From Pseudomonas sp. NFR16 (GTDB taxonomy: Bacteria; Pseudomonadota; Gammaproteobacteria; Pseudomonadales; Pseudomonadaceae), in the NCBI RefSeq assembly GCF_900108875.1, contig NZ_FNYJ01000007.1, forward strand, positions 104,261-168,260: a stretch of 64,000 nt of DNA, given 5' to 3'. Shown piece by piece: positions 16,927 through 25,824 of this stretch. Every line of letters begins with the position of its first letter. Position 1 is the first letter of the stretch. The position numbers and the translations under genes were made by a program. The notes beneath the pieces were generated by a model. That model searched no databases and had not been told where the DNA came from. It saw only the letters and a program-made list of their open reading frames with translations.

Positions 16927-17781
16927 ATGACCAATTCTTTGCAACCTGCTTATGCCTTGGTTCCGGGTGCAAACCTGGAAGCCTATGTGCACACGGTAAA
17001 CAGCATTCCATTGCTGACGCCCGAGCAGGAGCGTGAACTGGCCGAGAGTCTCTATTACGAGCAGGATCTAGGGGCGGCTCGGCAGATGGTGCTCGCCCAC
17101 CTGCGATTTGTCGTGCATATCGCACGCAGTTATTCCGGTTATGGACTGGCTCAGGCTGACCTGATCCAGGAAGGTAACGTTGGCCTGATGAAGGCCGTGA
17201 AGCGCTTTAACCCCGAGATGGGTGTTCGCCTTGTGTCGTTTGCTGTGCACTGGATCAAGGCCGAAATTCACGAATTCATCCTGCGCAACTGGCGCATCGT
17301 GAAAGTGGCGACCACCAAGGCTCAGCGCAAGCTGTTTTTCAACCTGCGCAGCCAGAAGAAGCGTCTGGCCTGGCTGAACAACGAAGAAGTTCATCGTGTG
17401 GCGGAAAGCCTGGGCGTTGAACCGCGCGAAGTGCGCGAAATGGAAAGCCGTCTGACTGGCCACGACATGGCGTTCGACCCGGCTGCTGAAGCCGACGACG
17501 ACAGCGCGTTCCAGTCTCCGGCCAACTACCTGGAAGACCATCGTTACGATCCGGCGCGTCAGCTGGAAGATTCCGATTGGACCGACAGCTCCACCGCCAA
17601 CCTGCACGAAGCCTTGAACGTGCTCGATGAGCGCAGCCGCGACATCCTCTATCAGCGTTGGCTGGCGGAGGAAAAAGCGACGCTGCATGACCTGGCGGAG
17701 AAGTACAACGTTTCTGCCGAGCGGATTCGTCAGCTCGAGAAGAGCGCGATGAACAAACTGAAGTCGTCAATCGCCGCGTAA
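16927..17781 (+). CDS. rpoH: heat-shock sigma factor sigma-32
   Basis: A 284-residue sigma factor that directs RNA polymerase to heat-shock promoters. Region 2 is seen in DLIQEGNVGLMKAVKRFNPE and VSFAVHWIKAEIHEFILRNW. The RpoH box QRKLFFNLR lies near residue 135, and the region 4.2 helix-turn-helix in TLHDLAEKYNVSAERIRQLE. The start at 16927 follows a GGAGG (16913-16917) at 9 bases; an earlier in-frame codon at 16906 would overlap the ribosome site. The 138-base leader is consistent with separate, stress-controlled transcription. Confidence 0.97.
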   Translation: MTNSLQPAYALVPGANLEAYVHTVNSIPLLTPEQERELAESLYYEQDLGAARQMVLAHLRFVVHIARSYSGYGLAQADLIQEGNVGLMKAVKRFNPEMGVRLVSFAVHWIKAEIHEFILRNWRIVKVATTKAQRKLFFNLRSQKKRLAWLNNEEVHRVAESLGVEPREVREMESRLTGHDMAFDPAAEADDDSAFQSPANYLEDHRYDPARQLEDSDWTDSSTANLHEALNVLDERSRDILYQRWLAEEKATLHDLAEKYNVSAERIRQLEKSAMNKLKSSIAA

Positions 17782-17800
17782 GCGAAAGACTGAAACGAAG

Positions 17801-17826
17801 CGCCCCGAGATGATCGGGGCGTTTTT
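17801..17826 (+). terminator. rho-independent terminator after rpoH
   Basis: Perfect 8-bp stem CGCCCCGA (17801-17808) and TCGGGGCG (17814-17821) with a 5-nt loop, then TTTTT. It ends the rpoH transcript before the convergent mtgA. Confidence 0.85.
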
Positions 17827-17857
17827 GTTTATGGGGTTCAGTGCGCGTTGGGCTACC

Positions 17858-18568
17858 TCACCATTTGCGGCTGTGATTCAACCCCGCCAGATACTCATCA
17901 CCACCCAGCTGGCGCATTTGCTGGCGAATCCAGCCGGCCCGTCGTGAGACGTAGCTGCTCGGATTGCTGGCGCTCCATTCGCGAGGGTTTGGCAGCACTG
18001 CGGCGAGGTAACTGGCCTGCTGCGTCGACAACTGGCCGGCGTTGATATGGAAGTGGTGTTGCGCAGCCGCTTGCGCGCCGAAAACCCCGTCGTCCCACTC
18101 GACGCTGTTGACATACACCTCGAGGATTCGCTGCTTGGACCAGAACACCTCGATCAACCCGGTAAACCACACCTCCAGTCCCTTGCGCAAATAACTGCGG
18201 CCTGACCATAAGAACAGGTTCTTGGACACCTGCTGGCTCAGCGTGCTGGCGCCGCGAATCGAACCGCCGCGCTCGTTATGCACCAGCGCCGCCTGAATGG
18301 CGTCGATATCGAAGCCCCAATGCTCGGCGAATTTCTGGTCTTCCCCGGCGATGACCGCAACTTTGAGATCGTCGGAGATTTTGTCCCATGGCTGCCAGTC
18401 ACGCTGCAGATCAATGGGCTTGCCGTCGAACCATGATTCAATCTTGCGCTCGACCATCAGCGCCGTGAAAGGTGGCGGCACCCAGCGGAAGATCAAAACC
18501 AGCACGACACTCGCCGCTGCAAACCAGAGCAGGACTTTGGCGATACGACTGAGCAGGAAACGCAGCAT
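17858..18568 (-). CDS. mtgA: monofunctional peptidoglycan glycosyltransferase
   Basis: A 236-residue single-pass membrane enzyme of family GT51 that polymerises lipid II into glycan strands. The membrane anchor is near residues 10-30 (VLLWFAAASVVLVLIF). Catalytic motifs are AGEDQKFAEHWGFD (catalytic Glu), GGSIRGASTLSQQVSKNLFL, KQRILEVYVNSVEW and YLAAVLPNP. There is no transpeptidase domain. The start MLRFLLSRIAKVLL at 18568 fits the family; the frame is open to 18649 but that would add an atypical basic leader. Confidence 0.94.
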   Translation of the reverse strand: MLRFLLSRIAKVLLWFAAASVVLVLIFRWVPPPFTALMVERKIESWFDGKPIDLQRDWQPWDKISDDLKVAVIAGEDQKFAEHWGFDIDAIQAALVHNERGGSIRGASTLSQQVSKNLFLWSGRSYLRKGLEVWFTGLIEVFWSKQRILEVYVNSVEWDDGVFGAQAAAQHHFHINAGQLSTQQASYLAAVLPNPREWSASNPSSYVSRRAGWIRQQMRQLGGDEYLAGLNHSRKW

Positions 18569-18647
18569 AGAGATGGCTTGGCCGAAGCGGTTGAGCGGGC
18601 CATTATACAGACCGCGCAGGATAGAACGATTTTTGACGGAGTCACCC

Positions 18648-19031
18648 ATGCTACGAACCTTCTTGATGCTGGCCGCTTTCTTCGGATTTACCGGTGTCGC
18701 GCTGGGCGCATTCGCTGCTCATGGCCTGAAAAACCGCCTCACCCCTGAATACCTTGCGACCTTCCAGACTGGCGTGCTCTATCAGCTGATTCACGCGCTG
18801 GCGATCTTCGGCGTGGCGATCCTGGCGACTCAGATTCAGGGGCGGCTGGTCAATTACGCCGGCATTGCCTTTACACTCGGTATCCTGTTGTTCTCGGGCA
18901 GCCTGTACGTGTTGACGCTCACGGGAGTGAGCAAGCTGGGCATCATCACGCCGATAGGCGGCCTATGCTTTCTCGTCGGTTGGTTCATTCTGGGTTGGAC
19001 GGCCTGGCGCCTGGGCGTGGATACCCTTTAA
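18648..19031 (+). CDS. DUF423 (YgdD-type) membrane protein
   Basis: A 127-residue inner-membrane protein with four hydrophobic segments. FFGFTGVALGAFAAHGLKNRL near the N-terminus is the family hallmark, with the later TGVLYQLIHALAIFGVAIL, LLFSGSLYVL and TPIGGLCFLVGW. The function of this family is not established. It is divergent from mtgA and ends just before a REP pair. Confidence 0.88.
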   Translation: MLRTFLMLAAFFGFTGVALGAFAAHGLKNRLTPEYLATFQTGVLYQLIHALAIFGVAILATQIQGRLVNYAGIAFTLGILLFSGSLYVLTLTGVSKLGIITPIGGLCFLVGWFILGWTAWRLGVDTL

Positions 19032-19109
19032 GTGGCCGACCACCAACAACTTGTGGGAGAGGGCAAACTGTCTTTAGCGCCCTTCGATCTACGGCGTAAC
19101 GCCCTGCGC

Positions 19110-19175
19110 CTTCCCGGCTAAAGCCGGTCCTACGGAAAGCTTTCAGCCCCTGTAGGACCGGCTTTAGCCGGGAAG
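19110..19175. repeat. REP doublet, GTAGGACCGGCTT type
   Basis: Perfect 24-bp inverted repeat, 19110-19133 and 19152-19175, around an 18-base centre. The same sequence family recurs at 34914-34977 and as a half at 63965. It lies in the 330-base gap between the DUF423 gene and thiS; the rest of that gap shows only the thiS promoter. Confidence 0.85.
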
Positions 19176-19300
19176 AGGCCGGTGCATGCTGTGGAGATGC
19201 AGTGGTGGAAATCCGTCTGCGTCCGATGGCGGCCCCGAGCAAGCCACTCCCACAGGTGAAACCATTGCTCCCAGGCTGAGACGAATGGCGTGCCTTTGCC

Positions 19301-19329
19301 TTGGTCCCGGAGGCTGATCGGGCTAGAAT
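19301..19329 (+). promoter_or_regulatory. thiS promoter (sigma-70)
   Basis: TTGGTC (19301-19306), 17 bases, TAGAAT (19324-19329), 32 bases before the thiS ATG. Good spacing. The short leader leaves no room for a TPP riboswitch, and none is visible. Confidence 0.55.
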
Positions 19330-19361
19330 GCTCGCCCCCTAAAATGATGGCTGCCATTCGC

Positions 19362-19562
19362 ATGCGCATTCAGTTGAACGGTGAATCCTTTGAACTGCCC
19401 GACGGCGAGACCGTCGCGGCATTGCTGACACGTCTGGATCTGGTCGGACGTCGGATCGCAGTCGAACTCAATCTGGATATCGTCCCGCGCAGCCAGCACG
19501 CATCTACGACCCTGAATGAAGGCGATCAGGTCGAAGTGGTGCATGCCATCGGCGGTGGCTAG
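19362..19562 (+). CDS. thiS: thiamine sulfur carrier protein ThiS
   Basis: A 66-residue ubiquitin-like protein whose C-terminal GlyGly (HAIGGG) is thiocarboxylated to donate sulfur to the thiazole ring of thiamine. The start MRIQLNGES gives the normal family length. thiG follows 69 bases later, as expected for its partner. An upstream in-frame extension would run through the promoter. Confidence 0.95.
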   Translation: MRIQLNGESFELPDGETVAALLTRLDLVGRRIAVELNLDIVPRSQHASTTLNEGDQVEVVHAIGGG

Positions 19563-19631
19563 GTCTGCCGACCGGCGCTGCGACCCGATCCAAAAGAGCT
19601 GCAAGAACCTCAACCGTAAAGAGGATTTCCG

Positions 19632-20426
19632 ATGAGCAATGTTCATAGCGACAAGCCGTTTACAGTGGCCGGTCGGACTTTCCAGTCGCGCCTGCTGGTC
19701 GGCACTGGCAAGTACAAGGATATGGAAGAAACCCGTCTGGCCATCGAAGCCTCTGGCGCGGAAATCGTGACGGTCGCCGTGCGTCGTACCAACCTGGGCC
19801 AGAATCCGGGTGAGCCGAACCTGCTCGACGTGCTGCCACCTGATCGTTACACCATCTTGCCGAACACTGCCGGTTGCTATGACGCCATCGAGGCAGTGCG
19901 TACCTGCCGCCTGGCGCGTGAGCTGCTCGACGGCCACAACCTGGTCAAGCTTGAAGTTCTGGCCGACCAGAAGACCCTTTTCCCTAACGTGATCGAAACC
20001 CTCAAGGCTGCCGAAACGCTGGTCAAAGACGGTTTCGACGTGATGGTTTACACCAGCGACGACCCGATCATCGCGCGCCAACTGGCCGAAATCGGCTGCT
20101 GCGCAGTCATGCCTTTGGCGGGCCTGATCGGCACGGGCCTCGGGATCTGCAACCCGTACAACCTGCGGATCATTCTCGAAGAATCGAAAGTGCCGGTGCT
20201 GGTCGACGCCGGTGTCGGCACCGCTTCGGACGCCACCATCGCGATGGAATTGGGTTGCGAAGCCGTGCTGATGAACTCGGCCATCGCCCACGCCGGGCAG
20301 CCGGTATTGATGGCAGAAGCGATGAAACACGCCATTCTGGCAGGCCGTATGGCTTACCTGGCGGGTCGTATGCCCAAGAAACTCTATGCCAGCGCGTCCT
20401 CGCCGCTGGACGGTCTGATCAAGTAA
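19632..20426 (+). CDS. thiG: thiazole synthase ThiG
   Basis: A 264-residue TIM-barrel enzyme that makes the thiazole phosphate of thiamine from deoxyxylulose phosphate, dehydroglycine and ThiS thiocarboxylate. Landmarks are RLLVGTGKYKD, the Schiff-base Lys in NLVKLEVLAD, PLAGLIGTGLGICNP and VLVDAGVGTASDATIAMELG near the phosphate site. It has a clear GAGGA ribosome site. It forms an operon with thiS and trmB. Confidence 0.97.
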   Translation: MSNVHSDKPFTVAGRTFQSRLLVGTGKYKDMEETRLAIEASGAEIVTVAVRRTNLGQNPGEPNLLDVLPPDRYTILPNTAGCYDAIEAVRTCRLARELLDGHNLVKLEVLADQKTLFPNVIETLKAAETLVKDGFDVMVYTSDDPIIARQLAEIGCCAVMPLAGLIGTGLGICNPYNLRIILEESKVPVLVDAGVGTASDATIAMELGCEAVLMNSAIAHAGQPVLMAEAMKHAILAGRMAYLAGRMPKKLYASASSPLDGLIK

Positions 20427-20436
20427 GAGCCTGTTG

Positions 20437-21195
20437 ATGATTGATTCGCAAAAGCCCGATGCACTTCCGGACGACGAAGTGATGAACGACGAAGACGGTA
20501 AAGAACAGGGCGATGAAAGCCATCATCGACGCATCAAGAGCTTCGTGATGCGTGCCGGTCGCATGACCGAAGGCCAGCAGCGCGGGCTGGATCAGGGCAA
20601 ACCGTTGTTCGTCCTGCCGCTGGCCGACGAGCCGGTCGATTTCGACAAGGTGTTCGGCCGCGCTGCGCCGCGCACGCTGGAAATCGGCTTCGGCATGGGA
20701 CACTCATTGCTGGAAATGGCAGCGGCGGCGCCCGAGCAAGATTTCATCGGCGTTGAAGTGCATCGTCCTGGTGTCGGTGCGCTGCTCAATGGCGTTCTGA
20801 CGCAAGGCCTGAAGAACGTGCGGGTCTACGATTGCGACGCGATCGAAGTGCTCAATCGTTGCATTGCCGATAACAGCCTCGATCGCCTGATGCTGTTCTT
20901 CCCGGATCCCTGGCACAAGGCGCGCCATCACAAGCGTCGCATCGTTCAGGCCGAATTTGCCGCGCTGGTTCGCAGCAAGCTCAAGCCCGGCGGCGTCCTG
21001 CACATGGCGACCGACTGGGAGCCCTACGCTGAATACATGCTGGAAGTGATGAACGTTGCTCCCGGTTACCGCAATCTGGCCGAAGACGGCAAATGCGTCC
21101 CGCGCCCTGCGGAACGCCCGATCACCAAGTTCGAACGACGTGGCGAGCGTCTGGGGCATGGGGTCTGGGATTTGAAGTTCGAAAAAACCGCCTGA
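20437..21195 (+). CDS. trmB: tRNA (guanine46-N7)-methyltransferase
   Basis: A 252-residue SAM enzyme that methylates G46 of tRNA. Motifs are LEIGFGMGHSLLEMA (SAM binding), FIGVEVHRPGVGALL, the diagnostic MLFFPDPWHKARHHKRRI, and TDWEPYAEYM. The N-terminal 35 residues are acidic and variable. It lies 10 bases after thiG, in a conserved thiS-thiG-trmB order. A TTG just before the ATG is possible but less likely. Confidence 0.96.
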   Translation: MIDSQKPDALPDDEVMNDEDGKEQGDESHHRRIKSFVMRAGRMTEGQQRGLDQGKPLFVLPLADEPVDFDKVFGRAAPRTLEIGFGMGHSLLEMAAAAPEQDFIGVEVHRPGVGALLNGVLTQGLKNVRVYDCDAIEVLNRCIADNSLDRLMLFFPDPWHKARHHKRRIVQAEFAALVRSKLKPGGVLHMATDWEPYAEYMLEVMNVAPGYRNLAEDGKCVPRPAERPITKFERRGERLGHGVWDLKFEKTA

Positions 21196-21213
21196 CTCAT
21201 CCGCCGATGAGTC
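21194..21213 (+). terminator. hairpin at the trmB stop codon
   Basis: Perfect 8-bp stem GACTCATC/GATGAGTC with loop CGCC. It begins within the trmB stop codon and has no T-run, so it may protect the mRNA end or act as a weak terminator. Confidence 0.45.
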
Positions 21214-21216
21214 ACT

Positions 21217-21305
21217 GTGCGAGCGAGATTGCTCGTGAAGGCTCAGGATCAGCCAGTAGACGTGCACTGGCTGAACTGGTGCTCTCGCGAGCAGGCTCGC
21301 TGCCA
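21217..21305. repeat. REP-like doublet after trmB
   Basis: Outer arms GCGAGCGAGATTGCTCG and CGAGCAGGCTCGC are approximately complementary. The inner stem CAGCCAGT (21250-21257) pairs perfectly with ACTGGCTG (21266-21273). It lies between trmB and the convergent DUF3392 gene. Confidence 0.55.
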
Positions 21306-21349
21306 TAGATGACGTGCCCGCCGCGCGAGCGCGTGGTGTCAGCCCTGGA

Positions 21350-21673
21350 TTACTTCCGATCCGCCACAACGCCGATCAGCACCAGCACCACCAACAACAC
21401 GGGCGCCAGGCTGTAGTTGTTGAACTGGCTCAGCCCGCGCACGACCCATGGCGTGGCGTAGATGAGCGCAGCGCCGCTGCCGATGGTGCACAGCAGGGCC
21501 ATGACGGGAACGCGCAAGGCCCCGGCGAAGCTGCTGATGCGACCTTCGATCCAGCCCTTGATGTCGGCCCCGAACAGGATCAGCAGACAGCCCACCAACG
21601 CCAGTGCGATTTCCGAAAGGTTGCTGCGACTCCAGCGCGAGACAGTTGCCAGCAGGTCGAGTACGAGGTCCAT
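21350..21673 (-). CDS. DUF3392 membrane protein
   Basis: A 107-residue inner-membrane protein with three hydrophobic segments (EIALALVGCLLILFGADIKG, VPVMALLCTIGSGAALIY, APVLLVVLVLIGVVA). The pattern matches the small DUF3392 family of gammaproteobacteria. No function is known. It sits 22 bases downstream of hemW on the same strand and could share its transcript. Confidence 0.78.
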   Translation of the reverse strand: MDLVLDLLATVSRWSRSNLSEIALALVGCLLILFGADIKGWIEGRISSFAGALRVPVMALLCTIGSGAALIYATPWVVRGLSQFNNYSLAPVLLVVLVLIGVVADRK

Positions 21674-21695
21674 TCAGTGTCCTTAGCGTTGAGTC

Positions 21696-22910
21696 TTATA
21701 GAAGAAAATACTGCAGCAGGTCGTTGAGAAATAACTGCCCGCGAGCAGTGGCCACCAGACGCGTCGGATCGGCCTCGAGCAAGCCTCGTTGTTCGGCCTG
21801 TTGACGCGCACTGGCGAGCGAATCGACGCTTAGACCGGTGCGCCGCTGAAATAATGCAGCGTCGACGCCTTTTGTCAGGCGCAGCGCATTCATCAGAAAT
21901 TCGAACGGCATTTCGTCCAGCGCCAAGAGCTTCTCGCCGGCCTGATACGACTTGGCCGGATTCAGGTAATCCTTGGGCAGTCGGGTTTTCCAGGTGCGTA
22001 CGATGCGTCCGTCCGGGTGGCTGAGCTTGCCGTGAGCCCCTGCGCCGATGCCGATGAAGTCGCCGAAACTCCAGTAATTCAGATTGTGTCGTGCCGGACG
22101 GCCGGATTGCGCGTAGGCAGAAACTTCATATTGCGCGTAGCCGTTTTCCCGCAGCAGCGTCTGACCGGCCTCCTGAATGTCCCACAGGATGTCGTCTTCC
22201 GGCAGCGTCGGCGGCTGATTCCAGAAAACGGTGTTGGGTTCCAGGGTCAGCTGATACCAGGAGAGATGGGTCGGCGCCAGCGCAATGGCTTGGCGTAGAT
22301 CGCTCAGTGCATCGTCCTGGGACTGATCCGGTAAGCCGTGCATCAGGTCCAGATTGAAGTTATCGAAACCGGCCTGGCGCGCCATGTCGGCAGCGCGTAC
22401 CGCTTCGTCACCATTGTGGATGCGGCCCAGTGCCTTGAGCTTGGCTTCCTGAAAGCTCTGAATGCCAATCGACAGCCGATTGATGCCTAAGGCCCGGTAT
22501 GCGCTGAATTTCACCTGCTCGAACGTGCCGGGGTTGGCTTCCAGGGTGATCTCGATATCGGGCGCGAAGGGTATGCGTTGCTCGACCCCTTTCAAGAGTC
22601 GCCCAAGTGCCTCTGCGCTGAACAGGCTGGGCGTGCCCCCGCCGAAAAAGATCGAACTCAACGCGCGGCCATAAACGCTTGGCAGGTCCTGATCGAGGTC
22701 GGCAAGCAGCGCGTCGACGTACTCTTGCTCAGGCAGTACCGCGCTGGCGGTATGAGAGTTGAAGTCGCAGTACGGACATTTGCGCACGCACCACGGAATA
22801 TGGATGTACAGCGAAAGCGGAGGCAGTTCGGTCAGCGGGTTTCTTGGCTGCTCGGAGCTGAAACCGGCCGCGCCGAGAATCAGCGGCCGGGTGTCTGAAT
22901 CGTGATTCAT
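21696..22910 (-). CDS. hemW: radical SAM heme chaperone HemW
   Basis: A 404-residue radical SAM protein (formerly called HemN-like) that carries heme for insertion into proteins. The cluster motif C-x3-C-x2-C is IPWCVRKCPYCDF, followed by FFGGGTPSLF, and the C-terminal HemW region contains GIGAGAHGKL. The start MNHDSDTRP at 22910 overlaps the rdgB stop by 4 bases; the long open frame upstream is not coding. HemW lacks the CNLC-type extra Cys of true HemN, as here. Confidence 0.93.
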   Translation of the reverse strand: MNHDSDTRPLILGAAGFSSEQPRNPLTELPPLSLYIHIPWCVRKCPYCDFNSHTASAVLPEQEYVDALLADLDQDLPSVYGRALSSIFFGGGTPSLFSAEALGRLLKGVEQRIPFAPDIEITLEANPGTFEQVKFSAYRALGINRLSIGIQSFQEAKLKALGRIHNGDEAVRAADMARQAGFDNFNLDLMHGLPDQSQDDALSDLRQAIALAPTHLSWYQLTLEPNTVFWNQPPTLPEDDILWDIQEAGQTLLRENGYAQYEVSAYAQSGRPARHNLNYWSFGDFIGIGAGAHGKLSHPDGRIVRTWKTRLPKDYLNPAKSYQAGEKLLALDEMPFEFLMNALRLTKGVDAALFQRRTGLSVDSLASARQQAEQRGLLEADPTRLVATARGQLFLNDLLQYFLL

Positions 22911-23503
22911 TGCAATTCCAGACGCTGACGCAAAATAGCCATGGCGCGTGCACGGTGGCTGATCTGGTTCTTGTCGGCCGGGCTGAGTTCGGCGCTCGAA
23001 ACATTGCGCTCCGGCACCCAGAACAGCGGATCGTAGCCAAATCCGTGCTCGCCGCTGGCGGCCGTCAGGATGCGCCCATGCCACAGGCCTTCACACAGAA
23101 TGGGCAACGGGTCATCGGCGTGACGAACCAGCGCCAGCACGCAGACGAACTGCGCGCCGCGCGCGTGTTCCGGCACATCCTTCAGGGCGTCGAGCAGCTT
23201 GGCGTTGTTCGCCGCATCGCCCTTGCCATCGGCATAGCGCGCCGAATAGATACCCGGCGCTCCGCCGAGGAAATCCACGGCAAGGCCCGAGTCATCGGCC
23301 AGTGCCGGCAGACCTGAAATACGCGCAGCGTTGCGGGCCTTCAAAATGGCGTTCTCGACGAACGACAGACCCGTCTCCTCAGGCTCCACGCTGCTGAACT
23401 CGCCGATCGAGCGCAACTGCACGCTGCCGCCAAGCATGGCCTGAAGTTCTTTGAGTTTGCCGGCGTTGTGACTGGCGAGTACGAGCTGGGTGAAGTTCAT
23501 CAT
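22907..23503 (-). CDS. rdgB: dITP/XTP pyrophosphatase
   Basis: A 198-residue house-cleaning enzyme that removes dITP and XTP from the nucleotide pool. Motifs are LASHNAGKLKELQ, EETGLSFVENAILKARNAA, ADDSGLAVDFLGGAPGIYSARYA and GEHGFGYDPLFWVPE. The ATGATG start overlaps the stop of the DUF4426 gene by 4 bases (taking the first ATG), and the 3' end overlaps hemW by 4, so the set metX to hemW reads as one operon. Confidence 0.96.
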   Translation of the reverse strand: MMNFTQLVLASHNAGKLKELQAMLGGSVQLRSIGEFSSVEPEETGLSFVENAILKARNAARISGLPALADDSGLAVDFLGGAPGIYSARYADGKGDAANNAKLLDALKDVPEHARGAQFVCVLALVRHADDPLPILCEGLWHGRILTAASGEHGFGYDPLFWVPERNVSSAELSPADKNQISHRARAMAILRQRLELQ

Positions 23504-23946
23504 GGGTCCGAAAAGATTTCCTGGTTGAAGCTGAGCGTGTGAACTTGTTCGTCAACGGTTTTCACGTTGATGGTGAAGATGTAAGTGGCCGAGGTGTCGG
23601 GCTGCACGTCGTACTGCGCGATGTAATTGACCGAGCCGTTTTCGCTGATCGGCCTGAAGCTCAACGCTTCCTTGCGGCCGGTCAGGTCTGCCACCGAGCC
23701 GTCGACGCTGGCAGTAACGGTTTTGCCGTCTTTGATCGCAGTGATGTTGATCACGCCCATGCCCTTGCTGCGGGTCAGGCCTTTGTCCCTGGCAATCGAC
23801 GGCTGCAGCATTCCTGAACCAAACGCGTTGTAGTGAATGGTCACGTCGCCGAACTGCTGCTGCCTGTTCAGGCTCGCGCTGTCGGCAGCCATCGCCGGAG
23901 CTGCAAGTGCGATGAGCAGACTCAGCATTGCACTCAGACGACGCAT
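23500..23946 (-). CDS. DUF4426 periplasmic protein
   Basis: A 148-residue secreted protein. A signal peptide covers residues 1-23 (ending MAA), and the mature part is beta-rich with a Phe-Gly-Asp-Val-Thr-Ile-His-Tyr-Asn opening. It belongs to the DUF4426 family found beside metW and rdgB in pseudomonads; no function is known. AGGAG lies 7 bases before the ATG at 23946, which favours that start over the one two codons upstream. Confidence 0.85.
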   Translation of the reverse strand: MRRLSAMLSLLIALAAPAMAADSASLNRQQQFGDVTIHYNAFGSGMLQPSIARDKGLTRSKGMGVINITAIKDGKTVTASVDGSVADLTGRKEALSFRPISENGSVNYIAQYDVQPDTSATYIFTINVKTVDEQVHTLSFNQEIFSDP

Positions 23947-23968
23947 GATCATTCTCCTGTCGGTTGGT

Positions 23969-24589
23969 TCAGACCGCGATCTGGTGATCCTGCAAGGTCG
24001 GGCTGCTGACCCGATAGATGCCGATCTCACCCAACAGATTAGGCCATAGTTTACTTGCCCATCCGTGGCGATGTTGTTGGTCGACCGCCAGCCGATCAAT
24101 GACCTTTGCCGAGCGACCGCGGCACAGCTCCTCGAAGTCTTCGAAGGTGCAGAAGTGAATGTTCGGCGTGTTGTACCACGTGTAGGGCAGGAACTCGGAA
24201 ACCGGCATGCGGCCCTTGCTCGCCAGGTACCAGCGGCAGCGCCAGTGACCGAAGTTGGGGAATGTGATGATGCACTGACGACCCACGCGAAGCATCTCGT
24301 CAAGGATTCGGTCAGGGTAGTGCACTGCTTGCAGCGCCTGCGTCATGACCACGACGTCGAAGCTGTTGCTGGCGAAGTTGCCCAGGCCTTTGTCCAGGTC
24401 CTGCTCGATGACATTGACGCCTCGCGACACGCAGCGTGCGATGTTGTCGGCATCATTCTCCAGCCCGTAGCCTGTCACTTGTTTGTTCTGCTGCAGCCAG
24501 GCCAGCAATTCGCCGTCGCCGCAACCGAGGTCGAGCACGCGGCTGCCTGCCGGTATCCAGTCTTGGATGATTTCCAGGTCGGCTCTCAT
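23969..24589 (-). CDS. metW: methionine biosynthesis methyltransferase-like protein MetW
   Basis: A 206-residue protein with a class I SAM-methyltransferase fold (VLDLGCGDGELLAWLQ). FDVVVMTQALQAVHYPDRILDEMLRVG and ITFPNFGHWRCRWYL are typical of MetW. It acts with MetX in the acylation of homoserine in pseudomonads. The start MRADLEIIQ is 7 bases downstream of the metX stop, consistent with coupled metXW expression. Confidence 0.93.
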   Translation of the reverse strand: MRADLEIIQDWIPAGSRVLDLGCGDGELLAWLQQNKQVTGYGLENDADNIARCVSRGVNVIEQDLDKGLGNFASNSFDVVVMTQALQAVHYPDRILDEMLRVGRQCIITFPNFGHWRCRWYLASKGRMPVSEFLPYTWYNTPNIHFCTFEDFEELCRGRSAKVIDRLAVDQQHRHGWASKLWPNLLGEIGIYRVSSPTLQDHQIAV

Positions 24590-24596
24590 GGTGTCC

Positions 24597-25736
24597 TCAG
24601 AGTGCAATTCGGTTCATGTAGCTGGAGAAGGCTTGCAGGTAGCGCGGGATCGGCATCAGGAAGGCATCGTGGCCCTGCGGCGCGTCGATCTCCAGGTAGC
24701 AGACGTCCTTTTTCGCGGCCATCAACGCATCCACCAGTTCGCGAGAGCGCGCGGGCGAGAAGCGCCAGTCGGTGGTGAACGACATCACGCAGAATTTGGC
24801 GCTCGCACCGGCGAAGGTTGCGGCCAGGTCATCGTTGAAGTTGGCGGCCGGATCGAAATAGTCCAGTGCCTTGGTCATCAACAGATACGTATTGGCGTCG
24901 AAGCGGCCGGAAAACTCTTCGCCCTGATAACGCAGGTAGCTTTCGACCTGAAACTCGACGCTGTGGAAGTCGTAGTTGAGGTTCTCGTTTTTCAGGCCGC
25001 GGCCGAATTTCTCGCCCATCGAATCGTCGGACAGGTACGTGATGTGCCCGACCATGCGCGCCAGCATCAAGCCGCGTTTGGGGATGACGCCGAGTTCCTG
25101 GAACGAGCCGCCATGAAATTCCGGATCGGTCAGGATCGCTTGGCGTGCGACTTCGTTGAACGCGATGTTCTGCGCTGACAACTTGGGCGCCGACGCAATC
25201 GCCAGGCAATGACGCACGCGGTCCGGATAGGTGATCGTCCACTGCAGGGCCTGCATGCCGCCCAGGCTGCCGCCGACGATGGCGGCCCATTGCATGATGC
25301 CCAGGCTGTCGGCCAGACGCGCCTGGCTGTGCACCCAGTCTTCGACGGTCAATACGGGGAAGCCGGCGCCAAAGGGTTTGCCGGTTTCCGGGTTGATGCT
25401 GCTGGGGCCTGTCGAGCCGTTGCAGCCACCCAGGTTATTGAGGCTGACCACGAAGAATTTGTTGGTGTCGATGGGCTTGCCCGGGCCGATGCAGCTGTCC
25501 CACCAACCTGGCTTGCGGTCTTCGGCGCTGTGATAGCCGGCCGCGTGATGGTGGCCCGACAAGGCGTGGCAGATCAGCACCGCATTGCTTTTGGCGGCGT
25601 TGAGCTGACCGTAGGTTTCGTAGATGAGGTCATAAGCGGCCAGCGACCGACCGCAGGCCAGAGCCAGTGGCTCGCTGAAATGCGCCGTTTGCGGCGTGAC
25701 TAGACCGACAGAATCTTCGGGAAAGACCGTGGACAT
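24597..25736 (-). CDS. metX: homoserine O-acyltransferase MetX
   Basis: A 379-residue alpha/beta-hydrolase-fold enzyme that acylates homoserine at the start of methionine synthesis. The nucleophile is Ser in VGGSLGGMQALQW, with LNNLGGCNGSTGP, FCVMSFTTDWRFSPARS and a C-terminal His in GHDAFL. Sequence alone does not tell acetyl from succinyl donor; pseudomonad MetX enzymes are reported to favour succinyl-CoA. It is first in the metX-metW-DUF4426-rdgB-hemW series. Confidence 0.94.
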   Translation of the reverse strand: MSTVFPEDSVGLVTPQTAHFSEPLALACGRSLAAYDLIYETYGQLNAAKSNAVLICHALSGHHHAAGYHSAEDRKPGWWDSCIGPGKPIDTNKFFVVSLNNLGGCNGSTGPSSINPETGKPFGAGFPVLTVEDWVHSQARLADSLGIMQWAAIVGGSLGGMQALQWTITYPDRVRHCLAIASAPKLSAQNIAFNEVARQAILTDPEFHGGSFQELGVIPKRGLMLARMVGHITYLSDDSMGEKFGRGLKNENLNYDFHSVEFQVESYLRYQGEEFSGRFDANTYLLMTKALDYFDPAANFNDDLAATFAGASAKFCVMSFTTDWRFSPARSRELVDALMAAKKDVCYLEIDAPQGHDAFLMPIPRYLQAFSSYMNRIAL

Positions 25737-25824
25737 CGACCCTGCTCTCGCTGAAATGAGGCGTAAGTCTAAAGATCACGGGGGGTAGCGGCAAGCGAAC
25801 AACGGGGCGGTGGACAGATGAGTA

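Noticed and set aside
19110..19175. REP doublet as terminator of the DUF423 gene
   Set aside because: No T-run and the same element recurs between other genes, so it is better described as a repeat.
19032..19361. TPP riboswitch before thiS
   Set aside because: The promoter leaves a leader of about 25 bases, too short, and no conserved thi-box motifs are visible.
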